This document shows, piece after piece, positions 40,562 to 49,265 of a stretch of 64,000 nt of DNA (positions within the stretch are counted from its first letter, which is position 1; the number at the start of each line of letters is the position of its first letter). This stretch comes from Epilithonimonas mollis. GTDB lineage: Bacteria > Bacteroidota > Bacteroidia > Flavobacteriales > Weeksellaceae. The notes beneath the pieces were generated by a model. The model saw nothing but the letters and a program-made list of their open reading frames with translations. It did not search any database and had not been told where the DNA came from. A program made the translations under genes and the position numbers. The stretch lies in contig NZ_FRAM01000002.1 of the NCBI RefSeq assembly GCF_900142325.1, positions 372,001-436,000 of the forward strand, written 5' to 3'.

Positions 40562-41011
40562 ATGAAATCACTGTTTACAATCCTTTCTTTATGCCTGTTT
40601 TCATTATCTCATGCTCAAAAAGGATTCGACCAAAAATTGGCAGATTCTCTCGGTGCAGACCAATATGGGATGAAGTCTTATTATCTTGTGATTCTTAAAA
40701 AAGGAAAAGCAGAAATAACCGATAAGGCCAAGAAATCGGAACTGATGAAAGGCCATATGGATAATATCAGCAAACTGGCAAAAGATGGCAAACTGATTGT
40801 TGCCGGGCCAATGTTAGAAAAAAATCCAAATGACTATAGTGGTATTTTCATTCTTGATGCGAAAACCAAAGAAGAAGCGGAAAGGCTGGTTTTGACTGAC
40901 CCTTCTGTAAAAGCAGGGATCTTCGAAACCGAGATTTATAAATGGTATGGCTCTGCTGCGCTTCCGCTTTATTTAAAATCGCACGATAAACTGACCAGAG
41001 TCCATTTTTAA
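40562..41011 (+). CDS. Exported YciI-like (YCII) protein
   Basis: A signal peptide (MKSLFTILSLCLFSLSHAQ) precedes a YCII fold of about 95 residues (YYLVILKKGK, HMDNISKLAKDGKLIVAGPM, DYSGIFILDAKTKEEAERLV). The family His-Asp pair appears as KGHMDNI. YCII proteins are usually cytoplasmic; a secreted form is a known variant in Bacteroidota. The activity is unknown. The gene is monocistronic by its position. Confidence 0.82.
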   Translation: MKSLFTILSLCLFSLSHAQKGFDQKLADSLGADQYGMKSYYLVILKKGKAEITDKAKKSELMKGHMDNISKLAKDGKLIVAGPMLEKNPNDYSGIFILDAKTKEEAERLVLTDPSVKAGIFETEIYKWYGSAALPLYLKSHDKLTRVHF

Positions 41012-41029
41012 ATTCTCTAAACCACAAAC

Positions 41030-41053
41030 ACAAAAACCACTATAAAATAGTGG
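41030..41053 (-). terminator. Terminator of the DUF4252 operon
   Basis: A 7-bp stem CCACTAT / ATAGTGG with a 3-base loop; on the minus strand it is followed by TTTTTGTGTTTG, 12 bases after the stop. Confidence 0.75.
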
Positions 41054-41064
41054 CTGTTGAAAAA

Positions 41065-41589
41065 TTAATTTCTATGAATTTTGATTTGATTTTTCTCGGT
41101 TGCGTTGATGATTTTTGAGATATCGTCCGGGGTGAATTTTCCTTTTATATCTACAAATACACTTTCATCGTTATCATCATTCACAGTGATAATCATTCGC
41201 TTGATAATGTCTTTGGACTGTTGTGCATTGATGCTTACAACCTGGCCTTGCTGTTTTACAGACATCCATTCTTCGTAGTTATTTTTATCCAGATATTTCT
41301 GAAATTCTGCTTTCACAGGTGTTCTAGAACTTTCTACAATCAGAACTTTTACGTCGCTGATTTTCTTAATGAGGTCTATCACTTCCTGGCTTTCTCCATC
41401 TTCTCTCAGCGCTTGCTTCACATAAGATTTTGCAAGAAAAGTAGGAACGTTAATGCTTACAAAAGTTGAATTGTTTTTAAATCCGGGATTGTCAAAAAAA
41501 TCAGTATGAACTTTATTTTGGGAAACCATACACGACTGGAGAAAGAAACCGACAATCGTCAAAATAATAAGGTATAAGAATCGTAGCAT
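41065..41589 (-). CDS. DUF4252 lipoprotein
   Basis: A lipobox (FFLQSCMVS) near residue 20 leads into one DUF4252 domain: VLIVESSRTPVKAEFQKYLD and MSVKQQGQVVSINAQQSKDI are the same positions as in the N-terminal half of the next gene upstream. Function unknown. It is the last gene of an ECF sigma / anti-sigma-like / DUF4252-GIN operon and is preceded 10 bases earlier by its larger relative. Confidence 0.82.
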   Translation of the reverse strand: MLRFLYLIILTIVGFFLQSCMVSQNKVHTDFFDNPGFKNNSTFVSINVPTFLAKSYVKQALREDGESQEVIDLIKKISDVKVLIVESSRTPVKAEFQKYLDKNNYEEWMSVKQQGQVVSINAQQSKDIIKRMIITVNDDNDESVFVDIKGKFTPDDISKIINATEKNQIKIHRN

Positions 41590-41599
41590 AATATTAGTT

Positions 41600-42847
41600 T
41601 TAATTGGTTGATGAGATGCTTGCGCCAGTAACTTCCTGGGCAGATTTGGTTACTTTCGAAGGATTTCCTTTGTATTGGATGGATGATGCCGAACTTGCGC
41701 TTGCAGTGATGCTTTCCGTCGTATTGATTTTCACGCTGGAGCCGGAAGAAGCATCTACAACAGCAGATTTCACTACAAAGTCGCCTGCTGAAACCGAACT
41801 TCCACTGCTTGCGCTTATCACGCTGGAATCTGCTTTTCCGGATAATTTCAGAGAACTTCCGCTGCTCGTTTCCAAAGCCAGAGATTTGGTTTCAAGATTC
41901 ATTTTTACACTGGAACCTGATTCTAATTCCAAAGCAGTGTTTGTAGAAACTTTGAAAGTTCCTGAAACCAGTGAACCTGAGTTGCAGCTTGCTGCGAATG
42001 TACTCTCGGTGATTGGTGTCACAGCTTTAAAAGATGCACCGGATTTTGTTGTGAGTCTTGATAATTTTGGCCCGGAAACTACTACTTTCAGGTTGTTGAT
42101 GTTCAGGTTTCTCACACCTTTGTTTCTGATGAAGATCTTTAAAATTCCATTTTCAACTTCCGTGATGACATACTGTTGCTTATCGGGGTCAACATTCACA
42201 GTCACACTTTGATTAGTACTTTGTGAGAAATCCACGGAAACTCCTGTAGATACTTCAATTCCGTTGAAAGCCGGGACGTTCCTCACACTTACAAGATTAG
42301 TGTTGTCCGATTTGATAGTTGAAACCGGGTTAACCGAGGTTTTCGTCTGAGTTTCTTCCATCAGTTTGCTCACATCATCCATTGAGATTTTCCCATCCAG
42401 CATCATCAGAACAGAAGTGTCCTCTGACATAATGTTAAGAATCAAATTATCCATAACATTCGCTGTGATATCCTGCGCCATGAACTTGATCTTAGCGTCA
42501 CGGTTGTTGACCGTTACCAGTTCCTCATATTTCATGTTTTTGAGGGAAGCGGCAATTTCTTTTTCGATTTTCTTTTCGTCTACCAGGGAATTATCAGACG
42601 TTTTCGATTTTTCCAGAACCAGCATTTTCAGTCCGTCCACCTTTCCAAGAAGTGGTTGGATTTTTCCCAATTCTTCATTATCGATTTTCAGATTATTCAA
42701 TAATTTGAACATTGGTTTTGCAATCTTGATAGAGGTCACACCTTCCGTGTCCTGATATTTGTCAAAGAGCTTATTGAGTTCCTCCGTTTGTCCGAAAATA
42801 TTCGTAGACAGGAGAAATAATACGATTAGTAATGATATTTTTTTCAT
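41600..42847 (-). CDS. DUF4252 plus head-GIN (DUF2807) surface protein
   Basis: A signal peptide (ending NIFGQ) precedes a DUF4252 domain (about residues 22-165), then a head-GIN/DUF2807 beta solenoid (about 195-400) starting SVRNVPAFNGIEVSTGVSVDF and continuing in Ser/Gly-rich repeats such as SSGSSLKLSGKADSSVISAS. The fusion of both domains in one chain suggests they act together outside the cell. The Ser-rich repeats are typical of Bacteroidota head-GIN proteins. Function unknown; it is probably controlled by the ECF sigma factor upstream. Confidence 0.85.
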   Translation of the reverse strand: MKKISLLIVLFLLSTNIFGQTEELNKLFDKYQDTEGVTSIKIAKPMFKLLNNLKIDNEELGKIQPLLGKVDGLKMLVLEKSKTSDNSLVDEKKIEKEIAASLKNMKYEELVTVNNRDAKIKFMAQDITANVMDNLILNIMSEDTSVLMMLDGKISMDDVSKLMEETQTKTSVNPVSTIKSDNTNLVSVRNVPAFNGIEVSTGVSVDFSQSTNQSVTVNVDPDKQQYVITEVENGILKIFIRNKGVRNLNINNLKVVVSGPKLSRLTTKSGASFKAVTPITESTFAASCNSGSLVSGTFKVSTNTALELESGSSVKMNLETKSLALETSSGSSLKLSGKADSSVISASSGSSVSAGDFVVKSAVVDASSGSSVKINTTESITASASSASSIQYKGNPSKVTKSAQEVTGASISSTN

Positions 42848-42934
42848 AATGATATTGAAATTTAATTAATGATTTGCTACTTCCTCGGAAGTGTTAGAAT
42901 ATTCTGTAATAGCAATTCATTGTTTTGATTGATG

Positions 42935-43660
42935 TTAAAAATTAAGAATCCTGTAAAAGTCCAAAGATTGATTCTGGGCAGATTCTGCGTGATTTATGGT
43001 TTGGGTAACGTTACTTGCAAAAAAATTAAAAGTATCCTCTGTCACAGCAATTGCCTCCTGCTCATTGTAGATTGGTTTTCCATTGATGATGACATAATTC
43101 GGATTGTAATCTGAATTGGAGCTTACTTTATTTTGATTAATATTTTCTTCCGTTTGTTTTGGTTGATGATGAGCGAATTGTGCTTTTGATTTCTGATTAT
43201 CAACAACACTTTTCTCCTTATTTAATTTTTTCTCAGGCTGAGCATTTTGTTGTGCCAAGACCGGCTTTTGTGTTGAAGTTTCTTCTGGCTTCAAAGTTTT
43301 TGGCGCTTCAACCGTCTGAGATGTTTCAGTATGATTAGCGATTTGAGGCTCAATATTTTCCGGGTTATTGAACATCCAAAGTCCACTGATTCCCATTAAC
43401 AAAACCAAACTCGCTGCCATCCAATATTGCTGGTAAGATTTCTTTTTGACTATTGGAAGCACCACTGTTTTTGGCTGTTCCGCTTTCTTCAGGAAATCCT
43501 CGAAGCTTATATCTAGTTTTTCCTGTTTCTCTTCTTTCAGAAAAGAGAAATATGGATTATCGCTTTCATTTTTGAGAAACAGATGCTCTTCCGGCGTCAA
43601 TTCTTCGCCTTCGAAGAACTTAGATTCCCAATCCTTGTATCTGTCTGTTTTCATATTCAT
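42935..43660 (-). CDS. Probable anti-sigma factor, single membrane span
   Basis: A cytoplasmic N-terminus of about 75 acidic residues (ESKFFEGEELTPEEHLFLKN), one membrane helix (YWMAASLVLLMGISGLWMF) and a long Gln/Lys/Glu-rich periplasmic part without Cys. This is the layout of an anti-sigma factor, and the gene overlaps the ECF sigma gene by about 40 bases. No named anti-sigma domain is evident, so the call is from layout and context. Confidence 0.75.
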   Translation of the reverse strand: MNMKTDRYKDWESKFFEGEELTPEEHLFLKNESDNPYFSFLKEEKQEKLDISFEDFLKKAEQPKTVVLPIVKKKSYQQYWMAASLVLLMGISGLWMFNNPENIEPQIANHTETSQTVEAPKTLKPEETSTQKPVLAQQNAQPEKKLNKEKSVVDNQKSKAQFAHHQPKQTEENINQNKVSSNSDYNPNYVIINGKPIYNEQEAIAVTEDTFNFFASNVTQTINHAESAQNQSLDFYRILNF

Positions 43661-44138
43661 AAAGTTTGTTAATAGAATTTTTCACCTTTTGTCTGGCTCT
43701 CATCAGGTTGATTCGGACAGCGTTCTCTTCCATTTCCAGCATCTGTCCAATCTCTGATATCTCATATTCCTCTACATCTTTAAGGTGAATGACCATTTTT
43801 TGTTTCTCCGGCAGTCGAGAGATGAATCCCAAAATCTGCTCCCTCATATTATTCGTCTCTATCTGATAAAGCTCCGAATTGTGTCTCGTCTGGCTTGCAA
43901 ACCCGAGCTTCACTTCGTGGTGTTTCAGGCGGTTCAGGCATTCGTTTTTGATACTTCTCATGGCGAAACTTTTTAGGTTGTCTACAGCCAGAAGTTCTTC
44001 TTTCTTTTGCCAGAACTTCATCATCAGATCCATTACCACATCTTCGGCTTCATCTGCGCTCATCAAGAACTTTTTCGCAAAACGATACATCTCATCCTTG
44101 AGAATGTATACCGAGTTTTGAAAGTTGTCTTGAGTCAT
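43620..44138 (-). CDS. RNA polymerase sigma factor, ECF type
   Basis: Region 2 (SADEAEDVVMDLMMKFWQKK, FAMRSIKNECLNRLKHHE) and region 4 (ISRLPEKQKMVIHLKDVEEY, EIGQMLEMEENAVRINLMRA). The length of 172 residues is normal for ECF sigma factors of this phylum. It heads an operon with the overlapping probable anti-sigma gene, then the DUF4252/GIN and DUF4252 genes, which are likely targets. A hairpin lies just upstream of its start. Confidence 0.92.
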   Translation of the reverse strand: MTQDNFQNSVYILKDEMYRFAKKFLMSADEAEDVVMDLMMKFWQKKEELLAVDNLKSFAMRSIKNECLNRLKHHEVKLGFASQTRHNSELYQIETNNMREQILGFISRLPEKQKMVIHLKDVEEYEISEIGQMLEMEENAVRINLMRARQKVKNSINKLYEYENRQIQGLGI

Positions 44139-44156
44139 AGATTCAGTTTAATGTTT

Positions 44157-44188
44157 TGAGGTTCAAAGTTTTTTGGTTTAAAACCTCA
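44157..44188. promoter_or_regulatory. Hairpin just upstream of the ECF sigma gene
   Basis: TGAGGTT and AACCTCA form a 7-bp stem around an 18-base loop, 18 bases before the sigma factor ATG. It may be an operator or a leader structure; without T run it is not a terminator. Confidence 0.4.
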
Positions 44189-44371
44189 TAGTTCTTGGTT
44201 GTTTAAAAGTAAGACATTTGTTGTCCTAAGTTTATTACATCAAAAATAAAAAAAGAACTTCAATAAATATTAAAGTTCTGATAATCAATTTACTATTTTG
44301 TGAAATATTTTTACAATTCTTACGTTATATTTTTCATTGGAAGCTTCAATTCCTTTTTTAAGATTTTATAA

Positions 44372-45628
44372 TTATTCACCAGAATTCAAAGTCGCTGAAT
44401 CTTTTTCTGATGCTCCTTTCGGATTCATTGTTTTGTTAAGCTTTTCCATCTCGAAAGGGAAATTCTCGAACAATCCGGATAACGCCAATGCAGAATATAC
44501 TTTGCCAGAATATTTGTTTCCGATGGCAATAATTGTGACTTTCGATTTCAGAAGATGCGCAAAAACCGAATTGGTTCCATGCCACCAACCGTTGTGATAT
44601 GTCAGCTTTTCTCCATTGTCAAATTCTTTCATTCGGAATCCTAAACCGTAATTATTGACTCCTTTTTTCTCATTGCTATATGGTTCGAAGATTTTGCCCG
44701 CCAATTCTGGTTTCAGGAAATCTTTGGAGAATAACGCAACGGAAAAATTGAGCAAATCTCTCGGCGTGGTGTACACATTTTTGTCGCCATAAATCAAATC
44801 CAGCTTGTCCAAAGGATACAATCTGTAACCGCTGAAAAACGATTGCGAAGCCGTTGGAATGTCTTTTTTCCGGAAAATGTAGGTATGATCCATCTTCAAA
44901 GGTTTGAACAGAATCTCCTGCATCGCTTCCGGGAAGGGCGTTGCGGTGACTTTTTCAACAATCAAAGCCAATAGCGCAAAGTTGGTATTACAATACATAA
45001 ATCCAGTGTTGGACATTCTCGCCAATGCAGGATTATATTTGATGAGCATATCCAAAACGTCCTGATTGGTAAGGAATTCTTTCTTCAGTTCTTCAGGAGC
45101 GGGTTTGATGCCTTGGTCAAAATGTTCATATTTCGGCAATCCGCTTCTTTGGGAAAGTAAACTGAAAACAGTGATTTCTTTGTATGGGAATTTTGGAAAG
45201 AACTTGGTCAGGTCGTCTTCCAGTTTCAGTTTTCCGGCTTCAATCAATTTCAGAACAGCCATTGCAGTCATCGTTTTACTAACAGATGCCACGTGAAGCG
45301 AAGTGTTTTCATCGATTGGCATTTGCTTGCCTTCTCTTGCAAATCCACGGTACTTTTCGAAGATAATTTTATCGCCTTTCGCCACAAGAATTCCACCACT
45401 CAGGTCACCCTGTTCCCAGACTTTTTGGTAATAATTATTGATAACCGGCAAAACAGAAGTTTGATTTTCCAGCGTAGATTCTGCCGGCGTGAAAACTTTT
45501 GATAAATCAACGTTGCTGTAATTGGGAAGTTTAGATTGGTAATTATCTGTTTCAGTTTCATCTTTCTTTTTACAGGAATAAACTGATACAATTGCTAAAA
45601 CTACCGTGATTATTTTTCTAAAATTCAT
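44372..45628 (-). CDS. Serine hydrolase lipoprotein, beta-lactamase (class C) fold
   Basis: A lipobox SVYSCKKK near residue 19 marks a lipoprotein. The penicillin-binding fold is shown by SVSKTMTAMAVL (SxxK nucleophile, near residue 117), MYCNTNFALLALIV (YxN) and the late YHNGWWHGTNS (HxG-like). Such proteins are D-alanyl-D-alanine carboxypeptidase or esterase relatives; true beta-lactamase activity is not implied. It is monocistronic. Confidence 0.88.
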   Translation of the reverse strand: MNFRKIITVVLAIVSVYSCKKKDETETDNYQSKLPNYSNVDLSKVFTPAESTLENQTSVLPVINNYYQKVWEQGDLSGGILVAKGDKIIFEKYRGFAREGKQMPIDENTSLHVASVSKTMTAMAVLKLIEAGKLKLEDDLTKFFPKFPYKEITVFSLLSQRSGLPKYEHFDQGIKPAPEELKKEFLTNQDVLDMLIKYNPALARMSNTGFMYCNTNFALLALIVEKVTATPFPEAMQEILFKPLKMDHTYIFRKKDIPTASQSFFSGYRLYPLDKLDLIYGDKNVYTTPRDLLNFSVALFSKDFLKPELAGKIFEPYSNEKKGVNNYGLGFRMKEFDNGEKLTYHNGWWHGTNSVFAHLLKSKVTIIAIGNKYSGKVYSALALSGLFENFPFEMEKLNKTMNPKGASEKDSATLNSGE

Positions 45629-45715
45629 CTGTTACCCAAACTTCGTTAAGGCTCGCAAGTTAACATAAAATGAAAACTTGACCGAACGGAATTATCTTAA
45701 CAAAAGTTAAATGTG

Positions 45716-45752
45716 AATAAAAATCTCCCAACAATTTACATGTTGAGAGATT
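45716..45752 (-). terminator. Terminator of the LRR T9SS gene
   Basis: A 12-position stem (AATCTCCCAACA / TGTTGAGAGATT, one mismatch) with a 7-base loop; on the minus strand it is followed by TTTTTATT. Confidence 0.75.
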
Positions 45753-45775
45753 AGCATTTGTTAATAAATTTAAGA

Positions 45776-47143
45776 TTACAGCTTTATAAATTTCTTGCTT
45801 ATTTTGTTACCCGATTTTGAAATTCCAGTTATTATATAATTTCCTTTTGGGAGATTCGAGACATTAATATCTGAAATTGAATAATAATTTTGCTTAATAA
45901 TTTTCCCTGAAAAATCTGAAATAATAATATTTGAAAGTTCATCCGAAAAGTTAATTACATCCTTCACAGGATTAGGATATATAATTAATTCACTTTTATG
46001 GATATCAGAAACTGACAATCCGCAATCTGTACTGTAAGTTGCCGTTGTATCTTTTTGCCAATCGGGATAGTTTTCGCTTGCTGCAGGATTATCAACTTGA
46101 ATGCAAGTAAGTTTTGGATTATTGGTTGATTGGAAAAATGAAATCAGGTTATTCGTACCGTTCTTAAGATTAAGAGTTTCTAGTTCATTATCACTTACTC
46201 TTATAAAAGTTAAATCAGAATTCTTGCTTAAGTCTAGAGTTGTCAATTTATTGCCCCAACAAGAAAATTGTACTAATGAAGTATTTTTACTGATGTCTAA
46301 ATATTTTATTTTATTATCTCCACAAAATAATGTTTTTAAAAGTAGATTTTTACTTACATCCAAATTAGTTATACCATTGTTGCCTACAGAAAGATATGTC
46401 AAAGCAGTATTTTTACTAACATCTAAAGTACTTATAAGTGCATTATCAAAAACTTGTAAAATCTTTAGATTAACATTTTTGCTAACATCTAAGTTGCTCA
46501 ATTGAGTTGCACCGCAATAAAACTCATTTAAATCTACATTTTGGCTTAAATCGATATTAGATATTTGAGTTCCACCAATATCCAATAATTTCAGCGATTT
46601 GTTTTGAGTTAAATCTAAAGAAACTATTGCTGTTTCAGCGGTGTAAAATTGTTCGAGATTTGGATTATGAGTTAGATCAAGATTATTTAAAAATTGATTG
46701 AATGAGCAATACAAAGTTTTTAATGCTAAATTATTACTTGTATCTATAAAAGTCAATCCGTTATTCCCACACAATAACTCTGTTAGTTCTAAACATTGGC
46801 TAATTTGTATATATTGAATACCTGAGCCATTACAGTTTATTTTTTTTAATTTCTCATTATAGAATAAATTTAAATCATTAAAATTGTTAGAATAGCAAAT
46901 TAATTCTGTGATATTTTTAAAATTTTCAATTCCCTTCAGGCTTGTAATATTTCTGCTGTTACAATCAATTGTTCCAGTAAAAGCTTCGGCTTCGGAGATT
47001 TGTATTTCATTATCTCCATTGGTGTTTATCTCAGAATTCCCGACCAAATAAGCTTTGAAATTTGAATCATAGAATTCGACATTTTGAGCATTGATAGAAT
47101 CAACTCCAATAAATAAAATAAAAATAAGTATTAGTTTTTTCAT
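45776..47143 (-). CDS. Leucine-rich-repeat surface protein with T9SS sorting domain
   Basis: A signal peptide (MKKLILIFILFIGVDSINAQ) precedes about 13 leucine-rich repeats of 20-22 residues, best seen in the repeated LDVSKNxxLxxLxxxxN (for example NVNLKILQVFDNALISTLDV). The C-terminal type A sorting domain has IIYPNPVKDVINF and ends FIKL. LRR proteins exported by T9SS often bind proteins or carbohydrates at the cell surface; the ligand here is unknown. Codon use is AT-rich like neighbouring genes. It is monocistronic. Confidence 0.88.
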   Translation of the reverse strand: MKKLILIFILFIGVDSINAQNVEFYDSNFKAYLVGNSEINTNGDNEIQISEAEAFTGTIDCNSRNITSLKGIENFKNITELICYSNNFNDLNLFYNEKLKKINCNGSGIQYIQISQCLELTELLCGNNGLTFIDTSNNLALKTLYCSFNQFLNNLDLTHNPNLEQFYTAETAIVSLDLTQNKSLKLLDIGGTQISNIDLSQNVDLNEFYCGATQLSNLDVSKNVNLKILQVFDNALISTLDVSKNTALTYLSVGNNGITNLDVSKNLLLKTLFCGDNKIKYLDISKNTSLVQFSCWGNKLTTLDLSKNSDLTFIRVSDNELETLNLKNGTNNLISFFQSTNNPKLTCIQVDNPAASENYPDWQKDTTATYSTDCGLSVSDIHKSELIIYPNPVKDVINFSDELSNIIISDFSGKIIKQNYYSISDINVSNLPKGNYIITGISKSGNKISKKFIKL

Positions 47144-47169
47144 AGTTTAGTTTTTTTGTGAATATAATG

Positions 47170-48102
47170 TTAAATTTTAAAATTATTCAAAATCTTATCA
47201 ACAATAACCTGAGCCAGTTTTTCTTTGCTTTGATGCGTCCAGCCTGCGATGTGTGGTGTAACAATCACTTTTTCAGAATCTAATAGATATTTCAGATCTT
47301 GATTTTCTGTTTCCAGATTTTCAAAAGATGACTTTTCGTATTCCAAAACATCCAGACAGACACCTAAAATCTTGCCTGATTCAATTGCTTGTACTAAAGC
47401 TTTAGTTTTTAAATTTTTCCCTCGAGCGGTATTGACGAAATAGAAATTCTTTTCCATTTTAGAAATGAATGTTTCATCAATCAGATAGTTGGTTTTGTCC
47501 GTCAAAGGTATATGAAGACTCAAAATATCAGCTCTTTTTTGAAGTTCCTCCAAAGAAACCTGTGTTGCAAATTCATCGGAGAGATTAGGCAAAATATCGT
47601 GAAAAATAACCTCAACGCCAAAACCGGAAAGTCTTCTCGCTGTCGCTTTTCCCATATTGCCATAACCAATAATTCCGAAAGTTTTTCCGAGTAATTCATC
47701 GCCACGGTTTTCTTCCCGTTTCCAGATTCCGTTTTTGACTTCGGTGGAAGCAATGAACAAACGGTTCATCAGGATCAACAACATCCCCACAACATGTTCC
47801 GCAACAGAATCCCGGTTTCCTTCCGGAGAATTGATGAGTTTAATATTTAATTTCTCTGCCGTTTCGATATCAATATTTTCCATTCCTGCGCCAACTCTTG
47901 CGATGAATTTTAGATGAGACGCTTTGGTCAGAAAATTCTCATCTAATGGGATTCGGCTTCTGATAATAATTCCTTCATAATTCCTGATTTTCCCTAAAAC
48001 TTCCTCGTAAGTTGACGTATGGTCTTCTTCTACAATAAAATCTTTGGCAGATAATTGTTCAGAAATTAAGGGATGGTTTTTATCGAGCTGAAGGATTTTC
48101 AT
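47170..48102 (-). CDS. D-2-hydroxyacid dehydrogenase, SerA-like
   Basis: A NAD-dependent enzyme of 310 residues with the family's catalytic Arg in VNTARG, NAD motif GIIGYGNMGKA, and late HIAGWTHQS with the catalytic His. It lacks the C-terminal ACT domain of long SerA, so it may be a short phosphoglycerate dehydrogenase or another 2-hydroxyacid dehydrogenase; the substrate is not decided. It overlaps the upstream hypothetical gene by four bases. Confidence 0.88.
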   Translation of the reverse strand: MKILQLDKNHPLISEQLSAKDFIVEEDHTSTYEEVLGKIRNYEGIIIRSRIPLDENFLTKASHLKFIARVGAGMENIDIETAEKLNIKLINSPEGNRDSVAEHVVGMLLILMNRLFIASTEVKNGIWKREENRGDELLGKTFGIIGYGNMGKATARRLSGFGVEVIFHDILPNLSDEFATQVSLEELQKRADILSLHIPLTDKTNYLIDETFISKMEKNFYFVNTARGKNLKTKALVQAIESGKILGVCLDVLEYEKSSFENLETENQDLKYLLDSEKVIVTPHIAGWTHQSKEKLAQVIVDKILNNFKI

Positions 48103-48731
48103 TTACTGCAATTTTTTTCATAGTAATCTAAAAGTGGAGAAGCGTCTTCTTTTAATTTGATCTTTCCGTTTCTAAAATCATTCGCCATGTTTGGACATAG
48201 GTCTTTGAAAAAATTTTCAATGAAATTTCCAACCCATTTTTTCTTTGTCAGATAATTATCCGAAGAATTAAAATATATCATCTCAGGCATTTTGTCTTTA
48301 TACTGAAAATAGAAACCTATGAAAGTACTGGCTGTCATTGTATTTCCTGTGGACATGTTAGTATAGCCATCGCTGTAACTTTTAGTAACATACGCAGAGA
48401 TATCACCGGATGTACGGGTTTTGTTTAGCCATGCGACCTCTGTCACCGGTTTTCCGCTTCCTCTTTTATATGAAGTTTCCTTTCTTTCCAGGACAAAAGG
48501 TTCATTGGTTTTGTTGTCATGATATTCAACTTTTTCTATGTCATCATATTTGATTCTTTCTTTTTTTGATTGAGAATCTTCTATGAATTTCATTTTAGAT
48601 TCCCCATTGTCAACATAATCGCCTTTGCCCTTTTTAACGGAACCATTTTTTAAGTAGACAATGACGTCATATTTCTGTCCAAAACAAATCAGGGAAAAAA
48701 ATAAAAAGCAGATGAGGAATTGTCTTTTCAT
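48099..48731 (-). CDS. Hypothetical exported protein, 210 aa
   Basis: Not recognised. A signal peptide (MKRQFLICFLFFSLICFGQ) is followed by a beta-rich N-terminal part (VYLKNGSVKKGKGDYVDNGE) that looks like a small barrel-type domain, and a helical C-terminus with two Cys (NFFKDLCPNM and KNCSK). The tail overlaps the dehydrogenase start by four bases. No function can be assigned. Confidence 0.72.
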   Translation of the reverse strand: MKRQFLICFLFFSLICFGQKYDVIVYLKNGSVKKGKGDYVDNGESKMKFIEDSQSKKERIKYDDIEKVEYHDNKTNEPFVLERKETSYKRGSGKPVTEVAWLNKTRTSGDISAYVTKSYSDGYTNMSTGNTMTASTFIGFYFQYKDKMPEMIYFNSSDNYLTKKKWVGNFIENFFKDLCPNMANDFRNGKIKLKEDASPLLDYYEKNCSK

Positions 48732-48746
48732 AAGTTAGATATTATG

Positions 48747-49265
48747 TTACTCTCCTAAGAATAATTTTTTCAGTTCTACAGAATCCGTTGGTTTCATTCT
48801 TCCGGACAGGATCAGAGATAATTCTTTTCTTCTCTGGGCAGCATGGAAACGTTGGATCTCTTCTTCGGTTTCCGGTTCCAGTGGCGGAATCGGGATCGGG
48901 CGGTTAAACTCATCCACCGCCACGAAAGTATAAATGCCTTCATTGGTGTGGATTTTTCGCTGGTTGATAGGATCATCCAGCCAGACATCAACATAGATCT
49001 CCATAGAAGTAGAAAATGCCCTGGAAACCTTAGACTCCAGAACTACAATTCCACCTTCCGGAATCGGATGGTTGAATGAGACGTGATTTACAGAAGCTGT
49101 TACTACACGTCTTTCGCAATGTCTTGTAGCCGAGATCGATGCAGCACGGTCCATTTTTGACAATAGTTCGCCTCCGAAAAGATTTCTTAATGAATTGGTC
49201 TCGTTCGGGAGAACGATATTCGTCATCACCGTTAGGCTATCTATTGGATTTTTGGATTTTTGCAT
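48747..49265 (-). CDS. Acyl-CoA thioesterase, YciA/ACOT hotdog family
   Basis: A 172-residue hotdog enzyme with the family motifs LPNETNSLRNLFGGELLSKMD (Asn and Asp active-site positions) and FNHPIPEGGIVVLESKV. These are typical of broad-range acyl-CoA thioesterases. The start MQKSKNPIDSLTV overlaps the upstream HU-CCDC81-like gene by 29 bases. The overlap and same orientation suggest co-transcription, without an obvious functional link. Confidence 0.88.
   Translation of the reverse strand: MQKSKNPIDSLTVMTNIVLPNETNSLRNLFGGELLSKMDRAASISATRHCERRVVTASVNHVSFNHPIPEGGIVVLESKVSRAFSTSMEIYVDVWLDDPINQRKIHTNEGIYTFVAVDEFNRPIPIPPLEPETEEEIQRFHAAQRRKELSLILSGRMKPTDSVELKKLFLGE

Noticed and set aside
41604-42212. 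A 202-codon plus-strand open frame opposite the head-GIN gene
   Set aside because: It is the complement of a Ser/Gly-rich repeat coding region on the minus strand, has no promoter or family resemblance, and the minus-strand gene has signal peptide and known domains.
42929-43114. A 61-codon plus-strand frame opposite the end of the anti-sigma gene
   Set aside because: Antisense shadow of the anti-sigma coding region without features of its own.
46200-46720. Regularly spaced similar units of about 63 bases, reminiscent of a CRISPR array
   Set aside because: They are the codons of leucine-rich repeats in an intact reading frame; unit and spacer lengths and sequence drift do not fit a CRISPR.
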